A stretch of 56,712 nucleotides of DNA from Rhodoplanes serenus (lineage in GTDB: Bacteria > Pseudomonadota > Alphaproteobacteria > Rhizobiales > Xanthobacteraceae), in the NCBI GenBank assembly GCA_945893145.1, contig CAMDDZ010000031.1, forward strand, positions 1 to 56,712, written 5' to 3'. The position numbers were made by a program, and so were the translations under genes. Of this stretch, positions 16,710 through 25,868 are shown piece by piece (positions within the stretch are counted from its first letter, which is position 1; every line of letters begins with the position of its first letter). The notes beneath the pieces were generated by a model that was not told the DNA's origin, did no database searches, and saw nothing but the letters and a program-made list of their open reading frames with translations.

Positions 16710-18095
16710 TTAAGTCGTGCCGCCCTTGTCGAGATAAGGGATCGGATCGACCGGCGTCGAGCCCTTGCGGATCTCGAAGTGCACCTGCGGCGACGTCACG
16801 TTGCCGGTTTGGCCGGACTTCGCGATCACCTGCCCGCGCTTGATCGGCTCGTCGCGCTTGACCAGGATTTCGCTCAAGTGCGCATAGGCGGTGACGTAGC
16901 CGTTGGCGTGGCGGATCAGCACCAGGTTGCCGTAAATCTTGAGCTCACTGCCCGCGTAGGCGACGACGCCGTCCTCGGCCGCCTTGATCGGCGTGCCCTC
17001 CGGCACCGAGACGTTGATGCCGTCGTTCTGCACGCCCGTGGTCTTGGCGATCAACTTGCCGCGCACCGGCCAACGGAACGTTGGCGTCGACGCGGTGATC
17101 TGCGGCTTGCCCTTGTCGGGCAGCACCTGATTGTCGGCGGCGGGCGTGATGGTATTCGCGGTCGGCGGCACCGCGGGTGCGACCGGCGGGGCCACAACCG
17201 TCGTGCGGGGCGGCTGTTGTTGCGCGACGCGCTGAGGCGGCGCCGCGGGCGGACTAGGATTGGCAGCGACGCGGGGCGCACGCAGGCCCGGGACCGTGAT
17301 GCGGTCGCCGACCTTCACCAGTGTGTGCGGCGGGATGTGATTGGCCGCCGCGAGCGCGGCCAGCGAAATCTTATACTGGCGCGAGACCTTCATGAGCGTC
17401 TCGCCTGGCGCGATCACATGCACATAGACGCCGGTCGGTGTGCTGGTGGCCGGTGCGCTGACGACCGGAGCCGGCCGCGGCGGCACCGCTGCGGCCACAG
17501 GCGCTGGCGTGCGCGGTGTCTGCACCGTGCCGGTTGTCTGGGAGTCATAGCGCGGGATCACGAGGCGCTGGCCGGGCTTGATCGCGGCGGCGTCAGGCAA
17601 GCCGTTGGCCTGTGCAATGACAGTGGCCGGCACGCCATAGCGTTGCGCGATCGTGTGGCCATTGTCGCCAGGGCCGACCGTCACGGCCGTGCCGCCGTCC
17701 CAATCCCAGCGAGCGCGGGCGGCCGGCGGTGGCGCAGGCGGCTGCGGCTGATACTGGGCCTGAGGCGCAGGCCCCGGAACCGTGCCGGTGATCTCGTTGG
17801 CGGCGGGCCGCGGCTTATATGACACGATGCCGGGCGAGCCGCCCTCCACCGGCCGGGTTGCGGGCGGAGCCATTTGTGCGGTCGGCGGCGCCGGCAACGG
17901 CCTGCTGCTCGCGACGCCCGGTTGGGACTTGTTGACGATCGAGCCGGTGGCCTCGGGTTCGCGGCGCGCCGAGCCGAACGGATCGCTGATGCGTGAGGAG
18001 TCACCGCTACACCCCACGAGATTGACCGCGATCGCGGCAAACAAGGCCAGGCGAGTCAACGGAATCGAGCGGCGAGGCTCGGCGGCGCTACGCAT
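16710..18095 (-). CDS. NlpD-like lipoprotein: two LysM domains and a degenerate M23 (LytM) domain
   Basis: This 461-residue protein has a lipobox LVGC with the lipidated cysteine at residue 29, a Pro-rich linker, a first LysM domain (VGPGDNGHTIAQRYGV), a second (IAPGETLMKVSRQYKIS) and a C-terminal LytM/M23 domain. The catalytic metal ligands are largely missing: NDGINV replaces HxxxD, and QVHFEIR keeps only one His, as in E. coli NlpD. It is therefore expected to activate a murein amidase during division rather than cut peptidoglycan itself. The surE-pcm-nlpD order matches E. coli. A 135-bp gap after pcm may hold its own promoter; no good ribosome-binding site is visible before the ATG. Confidence 0.92.
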   Translation of the reverse strand: MRSAAEPRRSIPLTRLALFAAIAVNLVGCSGDSSRISDPFGSARREPEATGSIVNKSQPGVASSRPLPAPPTAQMAPPATRPVEGGSPGIVSYKPRPAANEITGTVPGPAPQAQYQPQPPAPPPAARARWDWDGGTAVTVGPGDNGHTIAQRYGVPATVIAQANGLPDAAAIKPGQRLVIPRYDSQTTGTVQTPRTPAPVAAAVPPRPAPVVSAPATSTPTGVYVHVIAPGETLMKVSRQYKISLAALAAANHIPPHTLVKVGDRITVPGLRAPRVAANPSPPAAPPQRVAQQQPPRTTVVAPPVAPAVPPTANTITPAADNQVLPDKGKPQITASTPTFRWPVRGKLIAKTTGVQNDGINVSVPEGTPIKAAEDGVVAYAGSELKIYGNLVLIRHANGYVTAYAHLSEILVKRDEPIKRGQVIAKSGQTGNVTSPQVHFEIRKGSTPVDPIPYLDKGGTT

Positions 18096-18230
18096 GGGGG
18101 TTACTCGTTACTAATACGCAAAAACGACCAGGAACGAGTTAAACACCCCCGGAGTAAACAAGGCTTTAAGGTGGCAAGACTCCTTCAACCCTAACCAATT
18201 GCCGCCGTAACAATTACAATTGCGCGGCCG

Positions 18231-18884
18231 TCACAATTCGCGCGCTTGCCCGGGCAGCAACGGCACGAAGCGCACCGCGATCAGGTTGTCGCGTTTGAGG
18301 CCTTCCTTGGTCTTGGTCAGCTTCACCAGATCCTGCGCGCCACCATGGGGGCCAAGCGGCAGGATCATCGTACCGCCGTCAGCCAATTGCGCCACCAGCG
18401 CATCGGGGATGGCCTCGGCCGCGGCCGTCACGATGATGCGGTCGTAAGGCGCTCGCTCAGGCACGCCTTTGAACCCATCGCCCACCACCACCTCGATGTT
18501 CTGATAGCCGAGCGTCTTGAAGCGGATGCGCGCGATTTCAGCGAGCGTGCGATAACGCTCGATACTGATCACCTCGCGCGCAAGCCGCGACAGCACCGCG
18601 GCCTGATAGCCTGAGCCGGTGCCGATTTCGAGCACCCGATGTTGCGGCTTCACCGCGAGCTGCTCGGTCATGTAGGCGACCACGTAGGGCTGGCTGATGG
18701 TCTGGCCGCAACAGATCGGCAGCGCATGGTCGGCATAAGCCGCATCGGCCTGCGCGCGCTCGACGAAATGCTCGCGCGGCACCTCGTCCATCGCGCGCAG
18801 CACCAGCTGGTCGCTGATCCCGCGCCGCCGCAGCGACAGCATGAACTCCATGCGCTCGACGCTTTCGTCGGCGGGCGGAGGCAT
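18231..18884 (-). CDS. pcm: Protein-L-isoaspartate O-methyltransferase
   Basis: This 217-residue enzyme methylates isoaspartyl residues in aged proteins using S-adenosylmethionine. The SAM-binding motif [16 protein letters not shown] and the family substrate motif [16 protein letters not shown] are present. It begins 23 bp after surE in the classic surE-pcm order, consistent with protein repair during stress. A second, more divergent family member lies at 54596-55255. Confidence 0.97.
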   Translation of the reverse strand: MPPPADESVERMEFMLSLRRRGISDQLVLRAMDEVPREHFVERAQADAAYADHALPICCGQTISQPYVVAYMTEQLAVKPQHRVLEIGTGSGYQAAVLSRLAREVISIERYRTLAEIARIRFKTLGYQNIEVVVGDGFKGVPERAPYDRIIVTAAAEAIPDALVAQLADGGTMILPLGPHGGAQDLVKLTKTKEGLKRDNLIAVRFVPLLPGQAREL

Positions 18885-18907
18885 GGCGCGTCAGCTCCTC
18901 TTGCGCA

Positions 18908-19672
18908 TCAGCCGAACAGCGGCGCGAGCTTGTTCATGAACGGCTCGTCGGTGAGATCGAGGCGCAGCGGCGTCACCGCGATGCGGTTGTCGGCGAGCGC
19001 GTAGAGGTCGGTGCCATCGCGGCCGGTCGGCCGCACACCGCCACGCGCATAGGCGATCCAGAAATACGGATTGCCGCGGCCGTCGTGGCGCGCGTCGATG
19101 TGCAGGAGCTGCTGATCGCGCTTGCCCTGGCTCGCCACCGAGACGCCCTTTACGGCGCCCGGCGTGCAGTCGGGGAAATTGACGTTGACCAGCACGTCGC
19201 GCGGGATGCCGGCTTTCAGCACGCGCCGGATGATGCCGGACGCGTGGGTGGTTGCGGTGTTCCAATGCGGCTGCTGCTTGTTTGCCGATGTATAGGCCTG
19301 CGACAGTGCGAACGACGGGATGCCGAGCACACACGCCTCCTTCGCGGCCGCAACCGTGCCCGAATAGAGCACGTCCTCGGCGGCGTTGCGGCCGCGGTTG
19401 ACGCCGGAGATCACGAGCTCAGGCGGCTCCGGCAGCACGTGCCGCGCGCCCATGATGACGCAGTCGGTCGGCGTGCCCTTCACGGCGTAGTGCCGCTCGC
19501 CGATCTGGCGCAACCGAAGTGGATCGTTAAGCGAGAGCGAATGCGAGACGCCGGACTGGTCGTGCTCCGGCGCGATCACCCAGACGTCGTCGGAGATTTC
19601 GCGCGCGATCTGTTCGCAGACCTTGAGGCCGTGCGCGTTGATGCCGTCGTCGTTGGTGACCAGGATGCGCAT
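18908..19672 (-). CDS. surE: 5'/3'-nucleotidase SurE
   Basis: SurE is a metal-dependent survival nucleotidase that removes phosphate from nucleoside monophosphates. The product is 254 residues and starts [16 protein letters not shown], with metal ligands D8 and D9, followed by PEHDQSGVSHSLSL and ISGVNRGRNAAEDVLYSGTV. The ATG overlaps the serS stop by one base (TAATG), implying coupling. The longer in-frame ORF upstream is a serS shadow. Confidence 0.97.
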   Translation of the reverse strand: MRILVTNDDGINAHGLKVCEQIAREISDDVWVIAPEHDQSGVSHSLSLNDPLRLRQIGERHYAVKGTPTDCVIMGARHVLPEPPELVISGVNRGRNAAEDVLYSGTVAAAKEACVLGIPSFALSQAYTSANKQQPHWNTATTHASGIIRRVLKAGIPRDVLVNVNFPDCTPGAVKGVSVASQGKRDQQLLHIDARHDGRGNPYFWIAYARGGVRPTGRDGTDLYALADNRIAVTPLRLDLTDEPFMNKLAPLFG

Positions 19673-21114
19673 TATTTTTTCGCGATCGCTTTCATGCCGC
19701 CCATGTAGGGCGCGAGCGCGTCCGGCACCGCGATCGAACCGTCCGCCTGCTGGTAGGTTTCCATCACGGCGATCAGCGCGCGGCCGACGGCTACGCCGGA
19801 GCCGTTGAGCGTGTGCACGAACGCGGGCTTGCCGTCCTTGCCGCGGTAGCGCGCCATCATGCGGCGGGCCTGGAAATCGCCGCACACCGAGCACGATGAA
19901 ATCTCGCGGTACATGTCCTGGCCCGGCAGCCAGACTTCGATGTCGTAGGTCTTTTGCGACGCAAAGCCCATGTCGCCGGCGCAGAGCGTGATCACGCGAT
20001 AATGCAGGTCGAGCCGGCGCAGGATTTCCTCGGCGCAATTCAACATGCGGTCGTGCTCGGCCTTGGATTGCTCCGGCGTCGTGATCGAGACCAGCTCCAC
20101 CTTGGTGAACTGGTGCTGGCGGATCATGCCGCGGGTGTCTTTTCCAGCAGCCCCCGCCTCGGCGCGGAAGCAAGGCGTGCAGGCGGTGTACCGCATCGGC
20201 AGCGTGGATTCCTCGACGATGGATTCGCGCACGAGATTGGTTAGCGGGACTTCGGCAGTGGGGATGAGCCAGCGATTTACAGATGGATCAGATTGAAAAT
20301 CTAAGAACACCTTCTGCGCGAGTGCGGTTTCATCCAGCGCACTTGGCATCATCAATTTTTCAAGCTGGGATGTCGGCCCAGGCAATTTCTCTACAGCCGC
20401 TCTGACTGCTTTCTGAACATACTCCATATCCAACAAACCATGCGCGACGCGGAATTGGTCATCGCGAAATTTAGGTAGCTGAGCGGTGCCGACCATCGTC
20501 TCCTCACGCACCATCAGCGGCGGATTGACCTCGATGTAGCCGTGCTCTTCGCCCGTATGCACATCAAGCATAAGCTGCCCGAGTGCGCGCTCCATCCGTG
20601 CCAGCGCACCTTTCAAAACAACGAACCGCGCGCCGGATAATTTCGCGGCCGTTTCGAAATCCATCATGCCGAGCGCTTCGCCCAATTCGAAGTGCTGCTT
20701 GGGCTTGAACGCGTAGTCCCGCTTGTTTCCCCATTTGTGATGCTCGACATTGGCCTTCTCGTCGGCGCCATCGGGCACTTCGGCGAACGGCAGGTTCGGG
20801 ATCGCCGCCAGAATTTTATTGAGCTCATCCTCGGCGTCTTTCGCGGTCTTGTTCAGCGCCGGAATGTCGGCCTTCAGCGCCGCCACCTCGGCCATCAACG
20901 CCTGCGCCGCAGCTTCATCCTTCTTGGCCTTGGCCTGGCCGATCTCCTTGGAGGCCGCATTGCGCCGCGCCTCCGATAGTTCAGCCTTCTGGATCGCGGC
21001 GCGGCGGCGCTGGTCGATCTCAAGGAGCTTGTCGGCCTCGGGCGCGAGTCCGCGCCGCTTGAGGCCCGCGTCGAACTCGTCCTTGTGCTCTCTGATCCAG
21101 CGAATGTCGTGCAT
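19672..21114 (-). CDS. serS: Seryl-tRNA synthetase with an extra internal segment
   Basis: This cytosolic class II synthetase has an N-terminal coiled-coil tRNA-binding arm (residues 25-105) and a catalytic core with [21 protein letters not shown] (motif 2 region, split across residues 315-337). The length of 480 residues is about 50 more than usual. The excess lies at about residues 223-281, between LPKFRDDQF and [12 protein letters not shown], where family members normally have a short loop. That stretch is also markedly poorer in GC than its surroundings. The rest of the enzyme looks intact. It overlaps surE by one base. Confidence 0.96.
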   Translation of the reverse strand: MHDIRWIREHKDEFDAGLKRRGLAPEADKLLEIDQRRRAAIQKAELSEARRNAASKEIGQAKAKKDEAAAQALMAEVAALKADIPALNKTAKDAEDELNKILAAIPNLPFAEVPDGADEKANVEHHKWGNKRDYAFKPKQHFELGEALGMMDFETAAKLSGARFVVLKGALARMERALGQLMLDVHTGEEHGYIEVNPPLMVREETMVGTAQLPKFRDDQFRVAHGLLDMEYVQKAVRAAVEKLPGPTSQLEKLMMPSALDETALAQKVFLDFQSDPSVNRWLIPTAEVPLTNLVRESIVEESTLPMRYTACTPCFRAEAGAAGKDTRGMIRQHQFTKVELVSITTPEQSKAEHDRMLNCAEEILRRLDLHYRVITLCAGDMGFASQKTYDIEVWLPGQDMYREISSCSVCGDFQARRMMARYRGKDGKPAFVHTLNGSGVAVGRALIAVMETYQQADGSIAVPDALAPYMGGMKAIAKK

Positions 21115-21126
21115 GGCAATCCGTGC

Positions 21127-21235
21127 CTGTCATGCCCGCCCGGGCACCCAGTCCCCGGCCAGAATCGGGCCGGCATCGTGTGTCACATCAGCTTTGGCGG
21201 ATACTGGATCGCCCGGTCAAGCCGGGCGATGACAG
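21127..21235. repeat. Palindromic intergenic repeat between tatC and serS
   Basis: The ends CTGTCAT (21127-21133) and ATGACAG (21229-21235) are inverted. The GC-rich interior (GCCCGCCCGGGC; GCCCGGTCAAGCCGGGC) forms further hairpins. From memory, CCCGG-CAAG-CCGGG units of this kind are common dispersed repeats in Bradyrhizobium relatives. It fills the whole tatC-serS gap, so serS may be partly separated from the tat genes at the mRNA level. Confidence 0.75.
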
Positions 21236-21240
21236 CCTTA

Positions 21241-22083
21241 TCACCCGGACGGCGGCTTATCGTCAGGCTTAGTCTGATCCTTGGCGGCGTCGGCCGCGGC
21301 CTGTGCCTGCGCCTTCTTCTCCACGATCTTCACCGACCAGATCGAGCCCTCGTAAAGCAGCAGCAGCGGGATCGCGAGCGACAGCTGGCTCAGCACGTCG
21401 GGCGGCGTCAGCACGGCCGCGATCACAAAGGCGATGACGATGAAGTAGCGCCGCTTCTCCTTCAGCATCTGCGACGACACGACACCGATGCGGCCAAGCA
21501 GCGTCAGGATGACCGGAAGCTGGAACGCCACGCCGAACGCGAGGATGAGCGCCATCATCAGCGAAAGATATTCGCCGACCTTCGGCATCAGTGTGATCTC
21601 GGGTTCGCCTTCGACCCGCTGCTCCATGCCGAGCGAGAAGCGCACCAGCATCGGCATGACGACGAAATAAACCACCGCCGAGCCGAGCGTGAAGAAAAAC
21701 GGCGTTGCGACGAGATACGGCAGGAAGGCATGGCGCTCGTGGCGATAAAGCCCGGGCGCAACGAACATGTAGATCTGGCCCGCGATGATCGGGAACGCGA
21801 TGAAGGCCGCGCCGAACATCGAGAGTTTTAGTTGCGTGACGAAATATTCGAGCAGCGCCGTGTAGATGAACTTGGTGTTGGCCGCTCCCGCCACCAGCAC
21901 ATAGGGCCAAATCAGAATGTTGTAGATCGGCTTGGCGAAGAAGAAGCAGATCACCGCCGCGACCGCGAACGCCGCGAGCGCCTTAATCAGCCGCGAGCGC
22001 AGCTCGATCAGGTGATCCATCAGCGGCGCTTTGGACGCCTCGATGTCGTCCTCGTCCGGAGTGCGCGACGTCTGGTCGTTCAT
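21241..22083 (-). CDS. tatC: Twin-arginine translocase subunit TatC
   Basis: TatC is the multi-spanning receptor for folded proteins with twin-arginine signal peptides. This 280-residue version has six membrane segments, the N-terminal [17 protein letters not shown] motif that contributes to signal-peptide recognition, and the conserved [17 protein letters not shown] region. The ATG overlaps the tatB stop by 4 bp (ATGA). A charged Ala/Lys-rich tail follows the last helix. Confidence 0.97.
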   Translation of the reverse strand: MNDQTSRTPDEDDIEASKAPLMDHLIELRSRLIKALAAFAVAAVICFFFAKPIYNILIWPYVLVAGAANTKFIYTALLEYFVTQLKLSMFGAAFIAFPIIAGQIYMFVAPGLYRHERHAFLPYLVATPFFFTLGSAVVYFVVMPMLVRFSLGMEQRVEGEPEITLMPKVGEYLSLMMALILAFGVAFQLPVILTLLGRIGVVSSQMLKEKRRYFIVIAFVIAAVLTPPDVLSQLSLAIPLLLLYEGSIWSVKIVEKKAQAQAAADAAKDQTKPDDKPPSG

Positions 22084-22562
22084 GCCGCCCCCTCGCCGGG
22101 CTTAGGTGGCGAAGGACTGGGCGGCGAAGGATTGTCCGGCGAAGCGGCCGGCGTTGCGGCCTCGTGAGCGGGCGCCGCATCAAGCGAAGGCACAGCCGGC
22201 GCAGCCACGGTGTCAGGCGGCGGCGCGCTCGATGCGGGCGGCGTTTCCAGCGGATTGTCGCCGACCGCCTTGTTGAGCCCGTCGTGCATGCTGTCGATCT
22301 CTTTGCGCACGCTCTCCATCGGGTCGAAATTGGCGACGCTCGAGGCCGTGCTCGCCATGTCATCGACATGCTTTTTCAGATCGTGAAGCTCGGCTTCCCG
22401 CATTGCGTCGTTGAATTGGCCCTGGAACTCCGACGCCATGCGGCGGATCTTGCCCATCCACTGGCCGACGGTGCGCAGGACCCCTGGCAGTTCCTTTGGC
22501 CCGATCGCGATCAGCGCCACCACGCCGATGACGAGAAGCTCGCCCCACCCGATATCGAACAT
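22080..22562 (-). CDS. tatB: Sec-independent translocase protein TatB
   Basis: This 160-residue TatB has the N-terminal [21 protein letters not shown] membrane segment (split across residues 2-22), a conserved [12 protein letters not shown] amphipathic helix, and a long charged and Pro/Ala-rich tail typical of TatB rather than TatA. It acts with TatC as the signal-peptide receptor. It is translationally coupled to tatC and lies 200 bp after tatA, the gap being filled with a hairpin-forming repeat. Confidence 0.95.
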   Translation of the reverse strand: MFDIGWGELLVIGVVALIAIGPKELPGVLRTVGQWMGKIRRMASEFQGQFNDAMREAELHDLKKHVDDMASTASSVANFDPMESVRKEIDSMHDGLNKAVGDNPLETPPASSAPPPDTVAAPAVPSLDAAPAHEAATPAASPDNPSPPSPSPPKPGEGAA

Positions 22563-22582
22563 GACGCTTTAAACCAGGCTTT

Positions 22583-22661
22583 CCTCGTTCGTCCCCGCGG
22601 CAGCCGGGACCCAGAGCGCAAAGCAAAGCTCTGGATTCCCGTTCTGACGAGAATGAACGGA
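22583..22661. repeat. Hairpin-forming repeat between tatA and tatB
   Basis: CCAGAGC (22611-22617) pairs with GCTCTGG (22628-22634), and the flanks (CGTTCGTCCCCG ... GACGAGAATGAACGG) pair imperfectly. I know similar palindromes as dispersed repeats in related genomes. It interrupts the otherwise tight tat operon and could alter the tatA to tatB expression ratio. Confidence 0.55.
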
Positions 22662-22762
22662 GTATGTGGATCGAGGTGAGCGAAACATACGTCAAAAAAC
22701 TCCAAGGGGCGCTAGCTTGCGCCGGCGCCCCCAATCGTCGCGACGCCCGGCTGACGGTACGG

Positions 22763-23017
22763 TCAGCCCGCCGAACCCTCAAACTTGCGTTCGGTCTGCG
22801 CGTGCTGCTTGAGCGGGTCGGCCTTGCTGTCGATCGTCTTGGGATCGGCCGCGGCCGGCTCGGCCTTGACCGTTTCGTCCTCGCTCATGCCCTTCTTGAA
22901 GGCTTTGATGCCCTGCGCAAAGTCGCCCATCAGCGATGAAATCTTGCCGCGCCCGCCGAACAGGACGAGCACGACGATTCCGACGAGCAGCCAATGCACC
23001 CAACTGAACGTACCCAT
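22763..23017 (-). CDS. tatA: Twin-arginine translocase subunit TatA
   Basis: This 84-residue TatA starts [20 protein letters not shown] and continues with [23 protein letters not shown], the membrane segment, hinge and amphipathic helix that form the Tat pore. The tail is short and charged. The start at 23017 has GGAGG 7 nt upstream (GGAGGATCAAATG); the longer in-frame ORF is spurious. It is the most upstream tat gene, 174 bp after scpB. Confidence 0.96.
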   Translation of the reverse strand: MGTFSWVHWLLVGIVVLVLFGGRGKISSLMGDFAQGIKAFKKGMSEDETVKAEPAAADPKTIDSKADPLKQHAQTERKFEGSAG

Positions 23018-23121
23018 TTGATCCTCCGCACCGATCGGCGCGATGCCGTCCCGCTCGGTTGTTGTCCGCTGTTGCAGCGAACCTAGGCCCCCCACCCGCC
23101 AAAAACAAGGATGACGGATCG

Positions 23122-23142
23122 CCGCGAGGCAATGCCTCGCGG
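23122..23142. terminator. Hairpin between scpB and tatA
   Basis: CCGCGAGGC and GCCTCGCGG form a perfect 9-bp stem with a 3-nt loop. On the minus strand a T-rich run (CTTGTTTTTGG) appears about 15 nt after the stem, so it could be a weak terminator or attenuator separating scpAB from tatABC. It may equally be a dispersed palindrome. Confidence 0.45.
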
Positions 23143-23191
23143 AACATCATTAAGCCGTTCGAATCGCTGGCCTATCCGGCCGTTTTCGAGG

Positions 23192-23923
23192 CTATTCCTC
23201 GATCCGCTCCGGTGGCGGCGCGAGGCCGAGATCGAGGTCGCCCGGCTCGAGCGGGTCCTCGTCGTCGCGCAGCGCCGGATCGTCGGACGGCGCCGGCACG
23301 TCGAAGCCCGGCGGCAGGCGGCCATCGAGCAGGCCGGAACCCTTCAGTTCCTCGAGACCCGGCAGGTCCGACAACGCCTCCAGGCTGAACTGCGCCAGGA
23401 ACTGTTCGGTCGTGCCATAGGTGATCGGCCGGCCCGGCGTCTTGCGGCGGCCGCGCGGCCGGATCCAGCCGGTCTCCATCAGCACGTCGAAGGTGCCCTT
23501 CGACATGATCACGCCGCGGATTTCTTCGACTTCGACGCGCGTCACCGGCTGGTGGTAGGCGATGACGGCGAGCGTCTCGATAGCGGCGCGCGAGAGCTTC
23601 CTCGGCACCACCGCTTCTTTGGTGAGAAGCCACGACAGGTCGTTCGCGGTTCGGAACGTCCACTTGCTGCCGATGCGCACCAGGTTGACGCCGCGCACCG
23701 CGTATTCTTCCTGCAAGGCGCGCAGGCTCGCCTTGAGGTCGACCTCCTCGGGCAGCCGCCCCTTCATGGTCTTCTCATCGATTGGCGCAGCCGCCGCGAA
23801 CAACAGCGCTTCGAGCAGCCGCATGTGCTCCGGCCGCGCTTCACCCTCGACCTCGGCTTTGCGCTCCGATCGAGATTTCAGTTCTTCGTGGGGAATGATG
23901 CGTCGTTCCGCCAAAGCAGCCAT
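23192..23923 (-). CDS. scpB: Segregation and condensation protein B
   Basis: ScpB is the winged-helix partner of ScpA in the SMC condensin complex. This 243-residue protein has the family core ARPEHMRLLEALLFAAA and LSRAAIETLAVIAYHQPVTR (split here over residues 34-48 and 110-129) and EEIRGV. The C-terminal 45 residues are acidic and Pro-rich and look disordered. The start at 23923 has AAGGAG about 9 nt upstream, 21 bp after scpA. It is probably co-transcribed with scpA and nagZ. Confidence 0.95.
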   Translation of the reverse strand: MAALAERRIIPHEELKSRSERKAEVEGEARPEHMRLLEALLFAAAAPIDEKTMKGRLPEEVDLKASLRALQEEYAVRGVNLVRIGSKWTFRTANDLSWLLTKEAVVPRKLSRAAIETLAVIAYHQPVTRVEVEEIRGVIMSKGTFDVLMETGWIRPRGRRKTPGRPITYGTTEQFLAQFSLEALSDLPGLEELKGSGLLDGRLPPGFDVPAPSDDPALRDDEDPLEPGDLDLGLAPPPERIEE

Positions 23924-23944
23924 GCCTCCAGACTCCTTAAACTT

Positions 23945-24784
23945 TCAATCGATCGCGCGCGGCGTCGTGGCGCCAAGGCCAGGAGCCGCGTTGCCGCCGG
24001 ACGCGTCGCGCCGGCGCAGATAGATCGGCGCGAATGCCGCGTGCTGATGAACCTCGATCACGCCCTCGCGCACGAGTTCGAGGGTCGCAGCCAGGCTCGA
24101 CGCGAACGCGGTCGCCCGCATCGAAGGCTCGACCAGATAGGCGATCAGGAATTCATCGAGCCGGCTCCAGTCGCCGGCCTGCCCGATCAGCCGTTGCAGC
24201 GCGTCGCGCGCCTCGGCGAGCGACCAGACCGTGCGCTGCTTGAAGCGGACATGGCCGAGCGCGCTCTGCTGACGCTGCCGGGCGTAGGCGCTAAGCAGGT
24301 CGTAAAGGGTTGCGGTCCATTGCGGATGCTTGATGTCGGCGATCGGCTCCGGATCGCCGCGCTGAAACACATCGCGCTGCAACTGCGGCCGCGCCATCAG
24401 CTGGCCCGCCACCTCGCGGAACGCCTCCAGCCGCTTGAGCCGCCAAGCCAATGCGTTGGCCATGTCCTCGGCGGATGGGCCATCGGGCGTGGCGGCCTCC
24501 GGCAGCAGCAGCCGCGACTTCAGATAGGCGAGCCAGGCCGCCATCACGAGATAGTCGGCCGCGAGTTCCAGTCGCAGCTTCCGCGCCTCCTCGATGAAGA
24601 CGAGATACTGATCGGCCAGCGCCAGGATGGAGATTTTCGCCAAATCCACCTTCTGCTGACGGGCCAGCGCGAGCAGAAGATCGAGCGGGCCCTCGAAACC
24701 TTCGACGTCGACCATCATCGCCGGCTCGTCGCTGGCGCGCTCGGCGGTCAGTTCGGTTTCGAACGGCTGCAGCATGTCGCTCAT
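23945..24784 (-). CDS. scpA: Segregation and condensation protein A
   Basis: ScpA is the kleisin that bridges SMC heads for chromosome condensation. This 279-residue protein has the N-terminal signature FEGPLDLLLALARQQKVDL, then AADYLVMAAWLAYLKSRLLLP, both diagnostic. The C-terminal winged-helix region includes TLELVREGVIEVHQ. The start overlaps the nagZ stop by 4 bp (ATGA), so the two are coupled. Confidence 0.96.
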   Translation of the reverse strand: MSDMLQPFETELTAERASDEPAMMVDVEGFEGPLDLLLALARQQKVDLAKISILALADQYLVFIEEARKLRLELAADYLVMAAWLAYLKSRLLLPEAATPDGPSAEDMANALAWRLKRLEAFREVAGQLMARPQLQRDVFQRGDPEPIADIKHPQWTATLYDLLSAYARQRQQSALGHVRFKQRTVWSLAEARDALQRLIGQAGDWSRLDEFLIAYLVEPSMRATAFASSLAATLELVREGVIEVHQHAAFAPIYLRRRDASGGNAAPGLGATTPRAID

Positions 24785-25800
24785 GCGCCGACCCGCCCCG
24801 CCATCAGGGCGGCAAATTGCGCGCGGGCGGCCGGAAGGTCGAGAGCTTCGGGCTTGCGGCGCCGCCCGAGCGCGGCATCGGCCCGCCGCAACGCTTCGCC
24901 AGCCAGGACCGGCGCCTCAGTGGCCACGGCCTGCATCTCGGCCAGCTTGCCGTTGCAGTGCAGGACGACATCGCAGCCGGCGGCGAGCGACGCGCGCGTG
25001 CGGTCGGCCAACGAGCCGTTCAGCGCTCCCATGGAAACGTCATCACTCATCAAAAGCCCGTCAAAACCGATGAAGCCGCGAATCACGTCGCGGATCATTG
25101 TGGCCGAAGTTGTCGCGGGACACACGGGGTCGATTGCGGCGAACACAACATGCGCGGTCATTGCCATCGGCAAGCCCGCGAGCGGCCGGAACGCCGCGAA
25201 GTCGGATCGGTCCAGCGTCGCGCGATCGGCGTTCACGATCGGCAGGCGCTCGTGACTGTCGGCTGTCGCGCGGCCGTGGCCGGGGATGTGTTTGAGCACC
25301 GGTAGCACCCCGCCAGCCTCCAAGCCCTCGGCAATGGCCGCCGCAATCGCCGCGACCTTGTCCGGGGTCTCGCCATAGGCGCGGTCGCCGATCACCGCAT
25401 CGGCGTTGTGTACCGGCACGTCGGCAAGCGGCAGGCAGTCCACGCCGATGCCGAGCGGATGGAGGTCCGAGGCGATCAACCTGGCACCCAGGCGAGCGGC
25501 CGCAAGCCCTGCCGCCGGGTCGTGGTCGTAAAGCCGCCCATAGGCCGCTCCTGGCGGATAGGCCGGCCATTCGGGCGGGCCGAGCCGCTGCACGCGGCCT
25601 CCCTCCTGATCGACCAGCACGGGGGCCTGCGCACCAACTTCATGTAAAACTTCATCAATAAGTCTAGTGACTTGAGACCGGTTCTGAATGTTCCGTTTGA
25701 ATAAAATAAGGCCCCACGGCGAGGCGTCGCGCAAGAATGCGCGCTCGTCCGGCGTCAGCGCCGGCCCGGATAATCCAGTGATGAAGGCGCGTGCCGCCAT
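24781..25800 (-). CDS. nagZ: Beta-N-acetylhexosaminidase (NagZ, GH3)
   Basis: NagZ removes N-acetylglucosamine from muropeptides during cell-wall recycling in the cytoplasm. This 339-residue protein has DQEGGRVQRL, the family signature KHIPGHGRATADSH (catalytic-loop His and Asp), and the nucleophile region LLMSDDVSMGAL. A stretch near the N-terminus (25631-25710, FKRNIQNRSQVTRLIDEV) is coded with unusually AT-rich codons. It couples to scpA. Confidence 0.96.
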   Translation of the reverse strand: MAARAFITGLSGPALTPDERAFLRDASPWGLILFKRNIQNRSQVTRLIDEVLHEVGAQAPVLVDQEGGRVQRLGPPEWPAYPPGAAYGRLYDHDPAAGLAAARLGARLIASDLHPLGIGVDCLPLADVPVHNADAVIGDRAYGETPDKVAAIAAAIAEGLEAGGVLPVLKHIPGHGRATADSHERLPIVNADRATLDRSDFAAFRPLAGLPMAMTAHVVFAAIDPVCPATTSATMIRDVIRGFIGFDGLLMSDDVSMGALNGSLADRTRASLAAGCDVVLHCNGKLAEMQAVATEAPVLAGEALRRADAALGRRRKPEALDLPAARAQFAALMAGRVGA

Positions 25801-25868
25801 CGGCGCGGCTTAGCTTGCGTCGGCGCGCAGGGTCAAGCCGAACGCCAATCAGATCAACAGGTTCAGTA

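Noticed and set aside
20272..20448. Intein or intron in serS
   Set aside because: The extra segment is short, stays in frame and lacks splice-junction residues (Cys/Ser start, His-Asn end) and intron structure.
23111..25255. 714-residue open frame opposite scpB, scpA and nagZ
   Set aside because: A mirror frame; scpB, scpA and nagZ on the other strand have diagnostic motifs and ribosome-binding sites.
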